From Anopheles merus (lineage: Eukaryota > Arthropoda > Insecta > Diptera > Culicidae): a stretch of 64,000 bases of DNA. The translations under genes and the position numbers were made by a program. The stretch covers positions 16,805,286 to 16,869,285 of the forward strand of contig NC_054082.1 in NCBI RefSeq assembly GCF_017562075.2. Reading direction: 5' to 3'. Below, in pieces: positions 36,198-47,700 of the stretch (position 1 is its first letter; each line of letters opens with the position of its first letter). A model generated the notes under the pieces. The model was given only the letters and a program-made list of their open reading frames with translations. It was not told the origin of the DNA and did not search any database.

Positions 36198-38156
36198 ATG
36201 ATGGGGAGAAAAAAACCGAACTCACTTCAGCCCATCCACTATCTCTTTAGCACCATTGAAGTTTCCGATATTCCAGCATGAAATAGCAACACGCAACAGA
36301 CATGCAAAGGCCGCTTTTCGTTCGTCTTGTGTACCTTGTGAGAGCACAATGTAGTTGGTCCACGCGCTGGTCTGAAACAAAAAACAACAATACAGCAAAC
36401 AGAAACAGGGAAAAGTTTTGAAACCCACACGCCACACGCTAGCCCCAAACTGGAACCAGTCGATACGAGCGACACGCTGAATTGCAGTTGAGGTGATCCA
36501 CAGCCTCCGCTTACCTCATCGAATCGTTTGCGTATGGGATTCAGTGACGATATAAAGCTACTAAAAGGCGACTGGAAGCTTCCGTCCTCTCGGCCGCCAC
36601 CTCCGGTTCCTCCACCGCCCCCTCCTCCTTCTGGACCACTGCCGATGCTGCCACACCGTTCCCGCTTTAGCTCGAGGATGGCTTCGTTTATGAAATCTAT
36701 CGGTGATACCTGAAATGGGACACAGAAATGGAAAACAGAGAAAGAGAAAGACGCGATTTAAAGCAAACATACATAAGACGGTTGCGTTGTTTTTTTGTGT
36801 GTGTTTCAATACAACAATGCCTATCAAACACACAACATTTGAGACAGATGAAGAAGGGACGGCCCGGAAAGCTGCGACAATCGAATCGATATCGCGCCCC
36901 GTTGTACGCCAAAACGCGCGCGCCAGAACACGGCGGTGTACGAAACGAAAAGAACGCAAGAAACTTTAGATGTTCGCGATGTACAGGACGGCACGGAGGT
37001 ACGGAAAGAAAGGTTCAAAGATAGCAAGCAGACGCAGCGACTCTCTGCATACGGGCACGTTCCGCGGGAGCATCACGGCGGGAAGGATTTCGCCCCGTAC
37101 ACCGCGCCGAGTGAAGTTCGTTCCGACCGTTTCGCTTAAGAAATGGGCAGTCGTTCTTGTTCTTGTCTCGGGGTTTTTCCATCGCCCTGGGAGTGAGCGT
37201 GAGAAAGGACGGTGCGAGAGAATGTAATAAAATGGCAGTGAACGTTTGTTGTAAATTTCGTACGGCGGTGGTCCGCCCCAGCTCCAACAACGCGCGCGGC
37301 TGCGTTGGGTCGTTTTCATTATGAATCATTTGTGTGCGATGACGACAGCTAGCAGCCGTAGCCGTAGCTACACTGCTGCCGTACGACACGCTTCCGGTAC
37401 GTGACCGAGCTGGAAAACGACCATCCGACCGGTCGGAGAACATCCGCACGCACGCACACACACACACACACCGTGCCAGTTTTCCAGTTTGACTTATATT
37501 GGTTTTCCCGCCCGTGCGCGTGCCGTCCCCGTGTCGTTCACGCTCACGGATGGCCATTTTGTCATTTTTGGAACGAGCGCAGCCCCTGCCCTGCCCTGCC
37601 CTGTCTATTCTCTCTCTCCCTTTCTCTCTCTCTCGCACACTTTCTTCTACTGATGCTGCTAATCTTCTGTACGCCATGGCCCAAAATGCCCCAAAATGGA
37701 CGAATTTTAACACATTTCGGGCAAAGATTTTCCCGGGGTGTGGTGGGGGGGGGGGGGGTGGGGTTTGCGGTGCATTGGGAGATCAGGTCATGTTACTTCT
37801 TCATGATTTGAGATTTCCATTTGTGCTGGGGAGCCACGGTTGGCAAAGATTGAATTGAGGCAAGAGGAACCCCAAAAGGGACACGCAATGAAAGACAAAG
37901 AACCTTTCGAATGGCGTTGCCTGATGTATGTGTGTGTGTGTGCATGTGTCACACCGAAAGCATTGGCACATTTACAAACATCAAATGTTTTGGGGCGGAG
38001 TGGCTGGAACCGGGTGTGCGGGTGGGGTGACGGTGCGGAATGTGCACACAAGGGAACGTCATGCTGCGGTGAGCTGGTAAAGCTGGTGGGCCTTTTAAAC
38101 GCAAATCTCGGGCGGCTTGAAAGCAAATGGCCGTACGAGGTTTTATGGGCAGTGAA

Positions 38157-38197
<41 letters not shown>

Positions 38198-39818
38198 AAA
38201 GAGACCGTACAGAGAGCTTTTCCCTAACGCTCCGTAGAGCTTTTGCAGTTTGCAGTCAACGAGGCTGTAAGCTTTAACGAAACAATGAAACGATGAAATT
38301 GAGCCTGCCATCTCCATTCTTCGCTATCAGGCATCGGTATAAAATAAACTGCCTGCTTGGCTCATTGGCTTCAAAGTGATTGGTCCCAATAGCTGGCAGG
38401 TCTGTTCTATTCCCCCCTCTCCCCTTTCCCAGTCTACCCCACTGCACACTTTGCGCTTGCTGCACTCTGAACGATAACGACAAAGTTCGGTACCACCCGG
38501 GCGCCCGATGGGAAATTGTGTGCCCGACGAGAAATGATTTATACTTCAAGCCAGCAGTGGCGCTGCACTGTTGCCCACCCGAACAACCCGAAGTGGCAAG
38601 TGTCGCTAAATTATGCTATAAAATTTAAAACATTCACCCCTTTCGCTCTTTTATTAGCACCTGATCGAGCGGCTGCCCTCGCCGATCGTGGCCGCATCTC
38701 ACCCGCATTGTTCGACGGGCGATTCCGGTGTGTGCCGTCCGGTGTGCTGCTTTGTTTACCTTTCCGGTTTCCGGGAAGGGACACGGCCGTGGCAAATGAA
38801 TTTTTATTTATGGCAGGTTGATGATAATTTCAATTTTTAATTACATTCAGCTGGGCCGGGCCCACTCATTAGGGCTGAAAGCTTTGCGAGGCAGCCGTTT
38901 TGTGTGGCCCATCGCGGTTTCGGTTTCGCCGCCACCGGGTGGGCTCTGTAAGTGTGAACACGGTGGTACCACGGGGGTTGCCTTTTTTTTATGGATGCTC
39001 ATTTTTCGAACCTTTCTTTTTGTCGGAAATATTGTTTGCGGACATTGTTTTTGAACATTCGTATCAATACGGCACTGCCTTTAAAAGGTTTGGAAGACAA
39101 TAATCCCTAAAATATATTAGAATTTCGGTTCTATGAGAGAGAAAAAAAATAAAAAATTTAAAGCTAAGTCAAACAGTACTAAAAGTAAATAACAACAGGT
39201 AGCAGCTTCAGTTTTAGGCCTCTCGGCTTAACTTGTAATTCAACAAAGTTTATAGAAGATCAAACGTGTTGTGAACAGAAGACGGACGGGTGGACTCAAT
39301 CAAAGTAGAGATTTAAACCTGCGACGCACGACTTACTATACACCCGGTGCTTGGCACGGCACCACGAGACTATGGAAGGATGGGTGGCGATATTTGTCTA
39401 TAAGAGCTACAAACAAAACAGCAAAACGAATCAACACGTGCTATAGACGATTGAAAGTAATCGTTATCGTCAGCTTTAAAGCCCACAGTGGAATTATGAA
39501 TTTAATTTTAATATCTTTGCCGAAACAAATTAGCATGTTGTTATCATTGTTTAGGGCCCTTTATGCTCCTCAAAATTCACACACACACCAATAAGGTGTT
39601 CGTATTTCCTTACGGGAATTGCGATACAATAATTCGATTTGCCCGCAAATCGAATCGCCCCGTACCCAGGGAGGCAGATTAAATGCGTTCCCTTCTTTCT
39701 TGTCGGACAAACGCTCTACCGAGCATGTCCAAGCGGCAAAGCCAATTTCGAAGCAATCGACGCCTGTGCCTGTGCCAAACGTCGTTTGCCGTACCAATTG
39801 GCTATCAGTGGGACACTC

Positions 39819-39851
<33 letters not shown>

Positions 39852-42800
39852 CCTGAAGAGAATTTAACACGAATCCCTCCGGTTTCGGACCGACCGGGCC
39901 GACAATAAGTAGGCCAGGATCCAACCCTCCCCTTCCTCTCCGTTCGCTTTCTGATGGAACTCCTAATACGGGGGCGCGCACAGGGTTGTGATTGAATTGA
40001 TTTTCGGTGCCGTTTATGAGGCCAATCCTATTATATCCCGCGCGCATTTATCCAGCAAAGGGTCGCCTTGCGCCAGGTCATTAAATCAAGCGAAAAGAAG
40101 CCCCCGTTGTGCATGGGGTTAGAGCGTAGGGCGTAGCCCTGCCCTTTAGTTCGCCCCAATCCCAACGACCGATTCAATTGATTATCGTTCCATTTGCGTA
40201 TGCAGCAGAGAAAATTATCTTCCAGCCACTGCCGCGCGGCTTGCGGCGGGCGGGCACACGGGACAGGGCGCATATTTTTATTCGACCTTGCCCTATTATC
40301 CGAGCGCTCCCGATGGCCCGGGGCCGGAACAAAGTGGGACAATCTTTGCGGTCCGCAAAAGAAGCAAACGAAAGCTTCCGCCTGCCCGCCGTCGGACCCG
40401 GAGAGACGTTGGAGGGATGTTGTACATAATGGAACTGTTTCGCAACCCGGCACGGTTGGTTGGATCATTTCTCGTCCATAATTTTGTTGACACAATTCAA
40501 TCGTTCCCTCCGTACGCCTTCCCCTATCCTCCGGCTACCCGGTGATGGAATGGGGCAGCCGCAATCAGGCAGAAGGGAGCAGGAATCCAATAATACCGTC
40601 ACCAGGCGGCTGTTGTGTGTCTCCTCTGTGCAGGAGAAAGAGAGAAAGAGTGACAAACCAAACGAAGAATAAGAAAAAGAAGAAAAAAAAACGATGAAAC
40701 TGATTAATGATCTGGAAACCGAATCTTTTCCATGTCAATTTTGCATAACCGATCCCTCCTCTACCTTTTCTCCCAACGTTCTGGTCACCGCCATCAGCGT
40801 GGTGTGCCATTGTGCGAAGCGCACAAACGGTACCACGGGGACGATTTAAACGAATAAAACTTTTCCCAAACCCTTATCCACACCGCACGGTGGAAAGGGG
40901 TGGCATAAGGCAAGGAGCGAGCCAGAGAGAAAGAGATAAATATGAAGGATGTTGCTGGATGCGCAACCTTGGTGTGGTGTGGCTTTTGGCGGGTGGTGGT
41001 GTTGGCGGCGAAAAGCGATCGTTTCGCTCGTCCCTCGCTCCATCCGTTTCGTTAGCTATTGATTGCTGCTGTTGGTTGGTTGGTTGGTGCTGTTGGCTGA
41101 AGTTGTCCTTCCCACCACCCAATTCACCCCCCCCCTCCCCCATTTCCCTGTGCTCTATTTCGGTCTCTCGAGTGAAATGGCTCCATTCGACTCGCTGCTC
41201 GAAAGATGATCCGATAATCAGAGACATAATGAAGCTAATTAGTTTCACATTTAGCATTGTGATTTATTAGATCCAATTCGCGGGCTCGTTACGCCGAGTG
41301 TGTTGCTCAACCCCCGACCACTGTGTGTGTGTGTGTGTATGAGTTTGGTCCGTGTTAGCCAAGGTAGTTCGAAGAATTTAATCTCCAATACCAAATGGGG
41401 AAGCAAAAATGCGAAAGTTTGGCCTGACCGTCCACTTCCAATACTTGCAGGGGTATCGATTTTGGGAGGGCAACTGCTGGAAAACTGCTTCCGGTGAAAC
41501 GGCACTTGCTCCTGCTGCTGTAACAAGTTGTAAGTTACTTACGACTGCTGAGCTCGGGCAGGGAACAAAGCATAATTTTCCCCGGAAGGCAGTTCTGTTT
41601 CACCTAACTTTTCGTCCAAAGCCAAAGCCCCGTCGTCCCCGTCGAGCTGGAGTGTAGCCACGTGCGGGCGCAAAATTCATGCCGGACAAAGGGGGAGCTT
41701 GCCCGCTTCTAAAGAATACACCGTGCTGCAGCGGCAAAAGATTTCTGCTTTCACATCGGAAAAGATAATTAATTTGAGTAAAGCGCCTGCCTCGCAGCCA
41801 GCTCTCGGCTGGTGGCGAAGCGAGGCTGTGCGGAAATAATAGTTACCAAGGCGCACGGGAAAGCAGCAGCAACAGCAACCCTTGCGCCTGCCTGGACAGG
41901 ACGTGATAAGAAAATCGAACGGGAAAAATGGTGGCTTCCAGTATCTTCCGGCCAGGCACACACACACACACACACACACTGGTTGGAAATATCGATCCAA
42001 GAATCAAGATCCAACTCCGTTTGCAAGGTCCTGTTGCTTCTCCGGTGCGAGCTCAACTTGCTGGGAAGTGAGGAAGGACCCCCCCTCCCCCCATCTCACA
42101 CCACTATTCCCTCTTCGTCTACTTCCTAGAACATAAAAACGATCCAACTCCAACGGCAATATGTTGCTCCGCTTGTACCCGGTCACTGATACTGGTACGG
42201 CACGGGGTAATCGATACTATTGCTGCTTTATATGGCGTGCCACGTGCCTCAAAAAATCCCCCTTCTCCCCTTCCAAACTTCACCCCCTCTCCTCCCCCTT
42301 CCAAAAGGGGTCCAAATTTTGGCCATGGCAACGGTGGTTGCGGTGCTGGCCGTTGCTGAGCTGTCGGCAGTGGGAAGAAGGGACACAAAGTTTTGCCCAC
42401 CGCCCACCGTCGGCGTCGGTCATTATCGTGACGCTGATTGAGCTGTTGCTGTTTGCCGTGCGTGAAAGTTGAGAGCTTTGAGAAGGAAACGCAAACCCCC
42501 AAAAAAAGGGGTAACAGCCGGACAGAAGTGGAGCTCACGTGTGTGTGTGTGTGTTGATTTTTGATGCGAATGGTAGGAAAGTTTTGCTTCACCCATGCAT
42601 TCGGCATAAAGTTTTACGTTCCCCTTTCCAGAGACCACATTGGGGAATGGAGGGGAAGAAAAATAAAACTCGGATTAAAAGCATCCAGCGGGCGGGCGAC
42701 CGGTAGTGGCGTTTTAAGCTCTGGCCATTCTCGTTTGCAACTGTTGTGAAAATTCGCATGGTCCGCACTATTCCGAAGTGACTACCTGAAGCGGGCCTGG

Positions 42801-44747
42801 GCGTCCCCGGCAAAGGGCCGCTGTCAAATGATTGTCATCGTCAGTGGTTGGCCTTTGTTGGGCTGTGAGCTGTCACAGTCTCCGCCTCCCACCGCACCCC
42901 CCCCCCCCTTACCACAGCGCGCCGGCCACCCGTAAACAGTGTCGACGAGCGCGCGTGAACAAAAGGGCTCACCTTCGTTCGGCCGGTGACGCCGCCTGCT
43001 TGATGAGCGAGAGAGAGAGAGAGAGCATGAATTTTCCGAACGAATTCATCTGAAAGCCCGTCAGCTGCAGGCCCCGTGGCCAGCGTGACAAAGAGCGGCG
43101 TCTGTCCACGGGAAGTAACCGTTTTGCCCGTCAGTCAATCGGAAAGCATTAATTGACCATGAATAAGGTAAGTTTTACACACAGCCCACAGAACGGAAAG
43201 GGCGATCCCGGAGGGGTGGGTTGGTGGTGGGTTTTAAAGGTGGGTGGGGTCGAAGAAGGGCAGTCGCATGGAAATGGGAAACTGATTTGCCAAAGATTTT
43301 AAAAGGCCGTTGAATAAGAAATCGGGTGGAAAAATCGGGCGGAGAAGATGAAGGAGGGCAGGGAAGGAGCTTTGAAGAAATGGGACGAACGATAAGTTAT
43401 GCATCGAAAAGTGGGTTCACGAAACTTTTGCATCCTTTTGGACGCAAAGGGAATGACGGATGGAAAGGCGACAGGTAAGCGGCAGGCCAAGTGAGAGATG
43501 GGTGAGGTTTGTTGCCGGTGGACAGTGTTGGGGTAGCAAAAGTTTTCGAAATTAAACTGAATTTCAATCACTCCTCCGTGGTGGTCGTGGTCATTGGCCG
43601 TGGCAGGAGGATGGCTGGGGCAGCTGGATATCGGTTCAGTCGTTGCGCTTCGGTCGTACGCGGTTCATGGCGGTTTTCATTCAACTCGATTCATCATCCT
43701 GATGCTTCCCCGACGACGATGATGATGATGATGGTAAGTTTTAGCAGACCCGTTGAATATTAAGATCGTTTCCATAGAGACTGAACAGCTTCGAAGCTTG
43801 TGAACGATAGAAAAACACACTCACGCTTACTTTTCTCTCTCTTTCTCACTCGCTCTATGCTGGCTTAAAAGAGCCGTTGCGGTCGGAAAACGAATAATAA
43901 CCCCTAAACAAAATATATGGGAAAAAAGGACATGAGCGCGACCGAATCCGGCTGACCGTACCTGGTAGAACAGCTGATACTCCATGTCGGTGATGCGAAG
44001 CGCGACCTCCTCGGGAAAGTGCAGTATGTTCTGCAGCTCCTCCAGCTCGCCCGAGAAGGGGACGCTGGTGGTCGCCGCTAGTGCTGGACCGGCGCCGCTC
44101 CCGCCACCACCGCCGCTGCCGCCCGAGATCGTGTTGGCGGCGGTGGTGGAGAACGTGGCTGCGGCCGTCGCAGTGGCCGATGCCGCCACCGAGTGCTGCT
44201 GGTGATGGTGCAGGTGGTAGTGATGGTGGTGGTGGTGTTGTTGTTGGTGGTGAGTCGTCGAGCTGACCGAGGGCGATGATGAGGCCGCCGCCGCTGCCGT
44301 CGTTGTTGCTGCACCGGCCGCCGCCGCAGCCGCTGTTGCTGCTGTTGCTGCCGTGAGGACTGCTGCTGGCAGATGGCCAGCGTGGCTTTGCGCTGTGTCG
44401 TCAGTATCAAGTACAGCATTCTTCTGGACCGTCGGCGGCTGGTCGGGCTGGTCGTTATTCACCAATGTTTGCTTAATTGTTTCGCCCTCACGATTAATTA
44501 TTATCTTTTCGCCGATTATCGTCAGCTCGTGCCGCCGCCCGTCCTCCTTCGCGTCGTGGCGGTGGCGCTGGTGGTGCTGGGGGGACTGGCGGTAGTGGTG
44601 GTAGTGCGGCGGCTGCTGCTGCTGCTGCTGCCTCTGCTGTGGTTCGTGCTGCGCCGTCGGGCTTGGCCGGGCCGCTAGCAGTAGTAGTAGTAGTAGCTTC
44701 TCTTCAGTAATGTTATCAAATGGAAGACTTGGGAAAGCTTCACGCAT
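25216..44747 (-). CDS. PLCE1: Phospholipase C epsilon (RasGEF-PLC-RA)
   Basis: A Ras/Rho-regulated phosphoinositide phospholipase C that also carries a Ras-family exchange domain. Minus-strand exons: 44747-43962, 36709-36515, 36371-36226, 34541-34418, 34286-33627, 31099-30955, 30861-30000, 29919-29786, 29715-29489, 29422-29185, 29116-28905, 28302-28145, 28058-27922, 27848-25216. All join in frame to 2218 residues (human 2302). Order: Gln/His/Ala/Gly-rich N-terminus (1-240), CDC25 RasGEF (about 242-450), PH-like (about 620-800), EF-hand region (about 955-1115), X box (about 1137-1290; SSHNTY with catalytic His1148, ELDCWDG, YHGHT), acidic linker, Y box (split by an insert with a 13-Gln run, about 1388-1618), C2 (about 1637-1755), RA1 (about 1820-1915) and RA2 (about 1972-2064), then a Ser/Arg-rich tail. 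An in-frame TAG nine bases before the ATG supports this start, but upstream alternative exons are possible. Confidence 0.95.
27580..27618 (-). repeat. CAG/CAA repeat encoding poly-Gln in PLC epsilon
   Basis: Thirteen consecutive Gln codons, mostly CAG, lie in the variable insert after the first strand of the Y box. The position is tolerant of insertions in the family; the human protein also has a long insert there. Confidence 0.9.
28345..28860. repeat. Degenerate GATTCCGGA-type minisatellite in a PLC epsilon intron
   Basis: The intron between the X-box exons (28904-28303) is filled with imperfect copies of a short unit built from GAATCGG, ACTCCG and GATTCCGGA. There are two blocks, roughly 28345-28550 and 28650-28860, with about 90 bases of unique sequence between. 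In the left block most copies read GAATCGACTCCG. In the right block most read GATTCCGGA, so the two partly mirror each other. Confidence 0.75.
31115..31167. repeat. (GA)n microsatellite at a PLC epsilon splice acceptor
   Basis: Two GA runs split by AATGTCAG. On the coding (minus) strand they form a CT-only tract ending 15-20 bases before the acceptor at 31100, which opens the exon 31099-30955. Confidence 0.9.
31168..33626. other. Intron of PLC epsilon
   Basis: A 2.5-kb intron between phase-0 exons. The protein aligns across the junction without a gap, so I expect no missing exon. No nested gene is seen. Confidence 0.6.
35951..35974. repeat. (TC)n microsatellite
   Basis: Twelve TC units in a PLC epsilon intron. 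Confidence 0.9.
36153..36195. repeat. (GAT)n microsatellite
   Basis: About 14 GAT units in a PLC epsilon intron, ending about 24 bases from the donor at 36225. Confidence 0.9.
38166..38193. repeat. (CA)n microsatellite
   Basis: Fourteen CA units in PLC epsilon intron 1. Confidence 0.9.
39283..39385 (-). mobile_element. Possible tRNA-derived SINE relic
   Basis: On the minus strand GGTTTAAATC (39319-39310) resembles a Pol III B box, and GTCGCA comes just before it as in many arthropod SINEs. A GC-rich segment upstream (GTGCCGTGCCAAGCACCGGG) stands out from AT-rich flanks. No full A box or target-site duplication was recognised, so this is tentative. Confidence 0.25.
39821..39850. repeat. (GCT)n microsatellite
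   Basis: Ten trinucleotide units in PLC epsilon intron 1. No plausible coding frame surrounds it. Confidence 0.85.
41957..41979. repeat. (CA)n microsatellite
   Basis: Eleven CA units in PLC epsilon intron 1. Confidence 0.9.
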
Positions 44748-47700
44748 GTTACGCTAATCGACGCCAGTGGAAATTTAATTTGACATGGTGTGTGTGTATG
44801 GGTGTGCGTGTGTTTTTTTCTCTCTTTTGTTTGTTTTGTCGTGATTTTTCCCCTTCACTTAAACCGTCTACACAGGTGCGTGTGGGTGTGTTTTAATGCT
44901 TTAACTTCCACGTACGCACTGACTTCGATCCAAAGTCGCACACACGCACAATTTTGGCAGCACGTTCCTGCGATCCAGCGACAACTCGCTAGGAGCTCGT
45001 CCCGTTTCCCGTCTTGCTCGAGTGCGTTGCAGTGTAGTTGTGGTAGCAGCTTTCCACGGCCATTACACTGGCGGCAGAGTTACAGGTACCGAGTGGGGCC
45101 GGTCCGCCCACCGTCTGCCTCGAGCAGAAAAGTGTGCATTACTGCTACGATGAGCTGCTAGCCTGTGTGAGTAGAAGAGAAAGGGCGAGAAGGAAGAACA
45201 AGTTAGCAACATTAATTAATTATTCACAGTTGAGGCGCGACATCCGCTCGCAACTACACAACATTTGGAGGAAAGCACCGGGACTCTTACTGCTCCAAAC
45301 GCTCGGCGGTGGAAATTCGGCCAAGCGGGAGCGGAGCCGGAGCGCAACAACTTGGCACTTGTTTGGCCGTGTTGTTTGCTTCGTAGTTAAACACTTAGCG
45401 CTTGTAATTGCATCGCTGCCTGAGAGCGAAAGCGTACCCAACAATCTGCCCAACAAGCCCCGCCTGCTGGGCTGCTAATGCAGTGAATGTAGACGGAGTA
45501 GTCCAACCAGGCAGGCCTGGGCAGAGTAGGCTTATGTACACGCAGGAAGCAGCGGCTCGAGCTCCCGTTCGAGTGCCCAACACTACAGCCTTAACTCGGG
45601 AAAGTGCAAAACTTTGTCCGCCGCGCTCGATGCTGCCCTGCACTTGCAGCGGAATTATTCTCACGAGGTAATTCGCTCGGAATTAACGAAGGATTTCTAC
45701 GAATCATTGCTGTGCGAATCTGCCTCTACCTGCCCGCCCCCGGCCAAACGCTCGGACCCTGGGCTCCTCAGGCCTGTAAAGGGGGGAGGGGTGGCGCGAA
45801 AATATGGTTTGGCTCGTGATATAATTATTCATCCGAGGGAATGCGGAATTTGGCTCTGCCTTACCCCGAAACCCGAAGCCGGGCTAACAAAGTTTGCATC
45901 TGGTTTGGAACATCAACTTCATCCAGCTCTCGGACGGCTGGGCTCGTCGCGGGTGCATCGGCCACACACTGTTGGCCAAACCCAACATTAACCCAATACA
46001 GCAGCACCCCTCGGGGTGCTAATAGAATCAGCTTCCGACAGCCATCATCCACCTACGCCACCGACCCACACAAACACACCCAAGGGCAAGGGCACTAACG
46101 GAGGAAGGTGGGACATTTTGGGGCTTCCGGAGTGGTGCCGAAACTTTTTCGACAGGCCCGAAAAACGACGATCAATAAAACTGCCATGCGACGACGGCGA
46201 CTTCGCCCACAAACAGCGCGCCCGGAACCTGCGCGAGTGTGAGGGCTGGGGGGGGGGGGGGGAGCCCAGAACCAAACCGACCGGAGAACTGGAGAGCCGC
46301 GATAATCTCGTACCAGCCGGCGCCCACACTCTCTTGGGGTGGATTTCGTTTTCCCGGTTTCGGGGAAGCATTTCGAATCGAATCAAATTTATCGATTCGT
46401 GGAAGCCCGTAGAACTCCCTCCACAACAGAGCTCGGGCTCGGTTGGTCTCGTGTTAGTGTGTGTGTGTGTGTGTGCGGTTTTGGCAGAATGCAAAGCTTA
46501 GCGGCGGCCTGCAGTACGTTTATTGACTCACTGTGTGTTTTGGGGAAAAGGAAATTCGACGAAGCTGGAAAAACAGAGTACAACTTGTAAACCCCTTTAA
46601 TAAGCCAGGCACAGAACCGTGGCCACGGGGTCTTTTTTTTGTTTCGAGCGAAAGGTCCAGCGATTGGACCACAGGATTAAGGAGGCGTTTGATTCGAAGG
46701 CAGTACACCAAGCAAACGCACAGCAACAGTTTAGAAGCCCCGGACCCGTAAGCTTCAACGCTGGAAAGCATATCATTCGATTGAAAGTTAAACTGATTAG
46801 AGCCTGCAGCCGGCAGCCTTTCCCCGGGTCCAAAAAACCCTCCGATGAGTTGGCCAGCTCCCTGTGCCGCGTGTGCAATTTAAATAATCTTTGTAGCATA
46901 CATTTCTCGGAAGGAATATCTTTCTAGAATTTGTCTGCTTTTTGTTCTCTCTCTCTCTCCCTCTCTCTCTCTCTCTCTATTTCTCTGGATGTAACATTTT
47001 CCCGGAAACAGTTCCAGCCAGTGGCAGGAGTTAATCGATTTCTGCCGCCCGAACGTTCCGTACCACCTAGGCAAGCAGTTTAGGCCTGCACGAATTGGCA
47101 AAAAGAATTTAAAATGAGCGAGCGCCAGAATCAGGATGAGGTGAAAGCCGAAGAGGGGGGAAAAAACCTTACACAAACACACACACACGCATGCAAATCA
47201 TCATCATCCGCTGCTGCCGACCCGAGCCGGGAGCGTGAAGGGAAGCGGAATAATTACGGTGAACTTGTCTTGAACACGTAAAAGCACTATAACTCGACAG
47301 GATGACACTTGTAGTAATGAGCTGGGGCTGGGTTTTGGTATGATTTGTTTGAAGGCTGCATGGCACTTTTCTTGCGCTCGCTTTCTGCCTACTACACCAG
47401 CCGGCAAGCTAAGCGAGCGAGTGCTGCGGTTCAGCAGACGTGTTTGTTCTGTCTCCCCGTTTCCCAAACCCGCCGCACCCAGCAATTCCCCAGCCGACCT
47501 TCACCAGTGACACCACCAGTCACCAGGGTGTGACGCTAAGAGGTCGGGTGGCAAACGAAAAAAAAAACCAAAAAAAAAACAGCACGATGCTTGCGCCCAT
47601 CTCAGCCTTACTGAGCCCATCCCATGGCCACCACTACTGAGTGCCCGGCGGCAATGAGGTAAGCAGCACCCGGGACATGCAGCGCCTAGCTGGGAGGGCA

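Larger units (their letters stand above)
34542..36225. other. Intron of PLC epsilon
   Basis: A 1.7-kb intron within the RasGEF coding region. It contains a CT run (35951-35974) and a GAT repeat (36153-36195) beside the upstream exon's donor. No coding sequence is supported. Confidence 0.6.
36710..43961. other. Intron 1 of PLC epsilon (7.25 kb)
   Basis: No nested gene is supported. It holds many simple repeats: a G14 run (37745-37758), CA runs (37451-37470, 38166-38193, 41957-41979), a GCT run (39821-39850) and a GA run (43011-43024). A possible SINE relic lies near 39283-39385. A plus-strand ATG AAT AAG directly followed by GTAAGT occurs at 43159 but cannot be linked to further exons. Confidence 0.55.

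Noticed and set aside
43827..43961. Extension of the first PLC epsilon exon to the end of its open frame
   Set aside because: The donor GTACGG at 43961 and the in-frame join to the exon at 36709 restore the RasGEF sequence YQVSPIDF. The extension does not.
45614..45991. Plus-strand 125-codon frame
   Set aside because: A fairly ordinary-looking sequence but with no recognised domain, start context or splice partner. Kept as chance.
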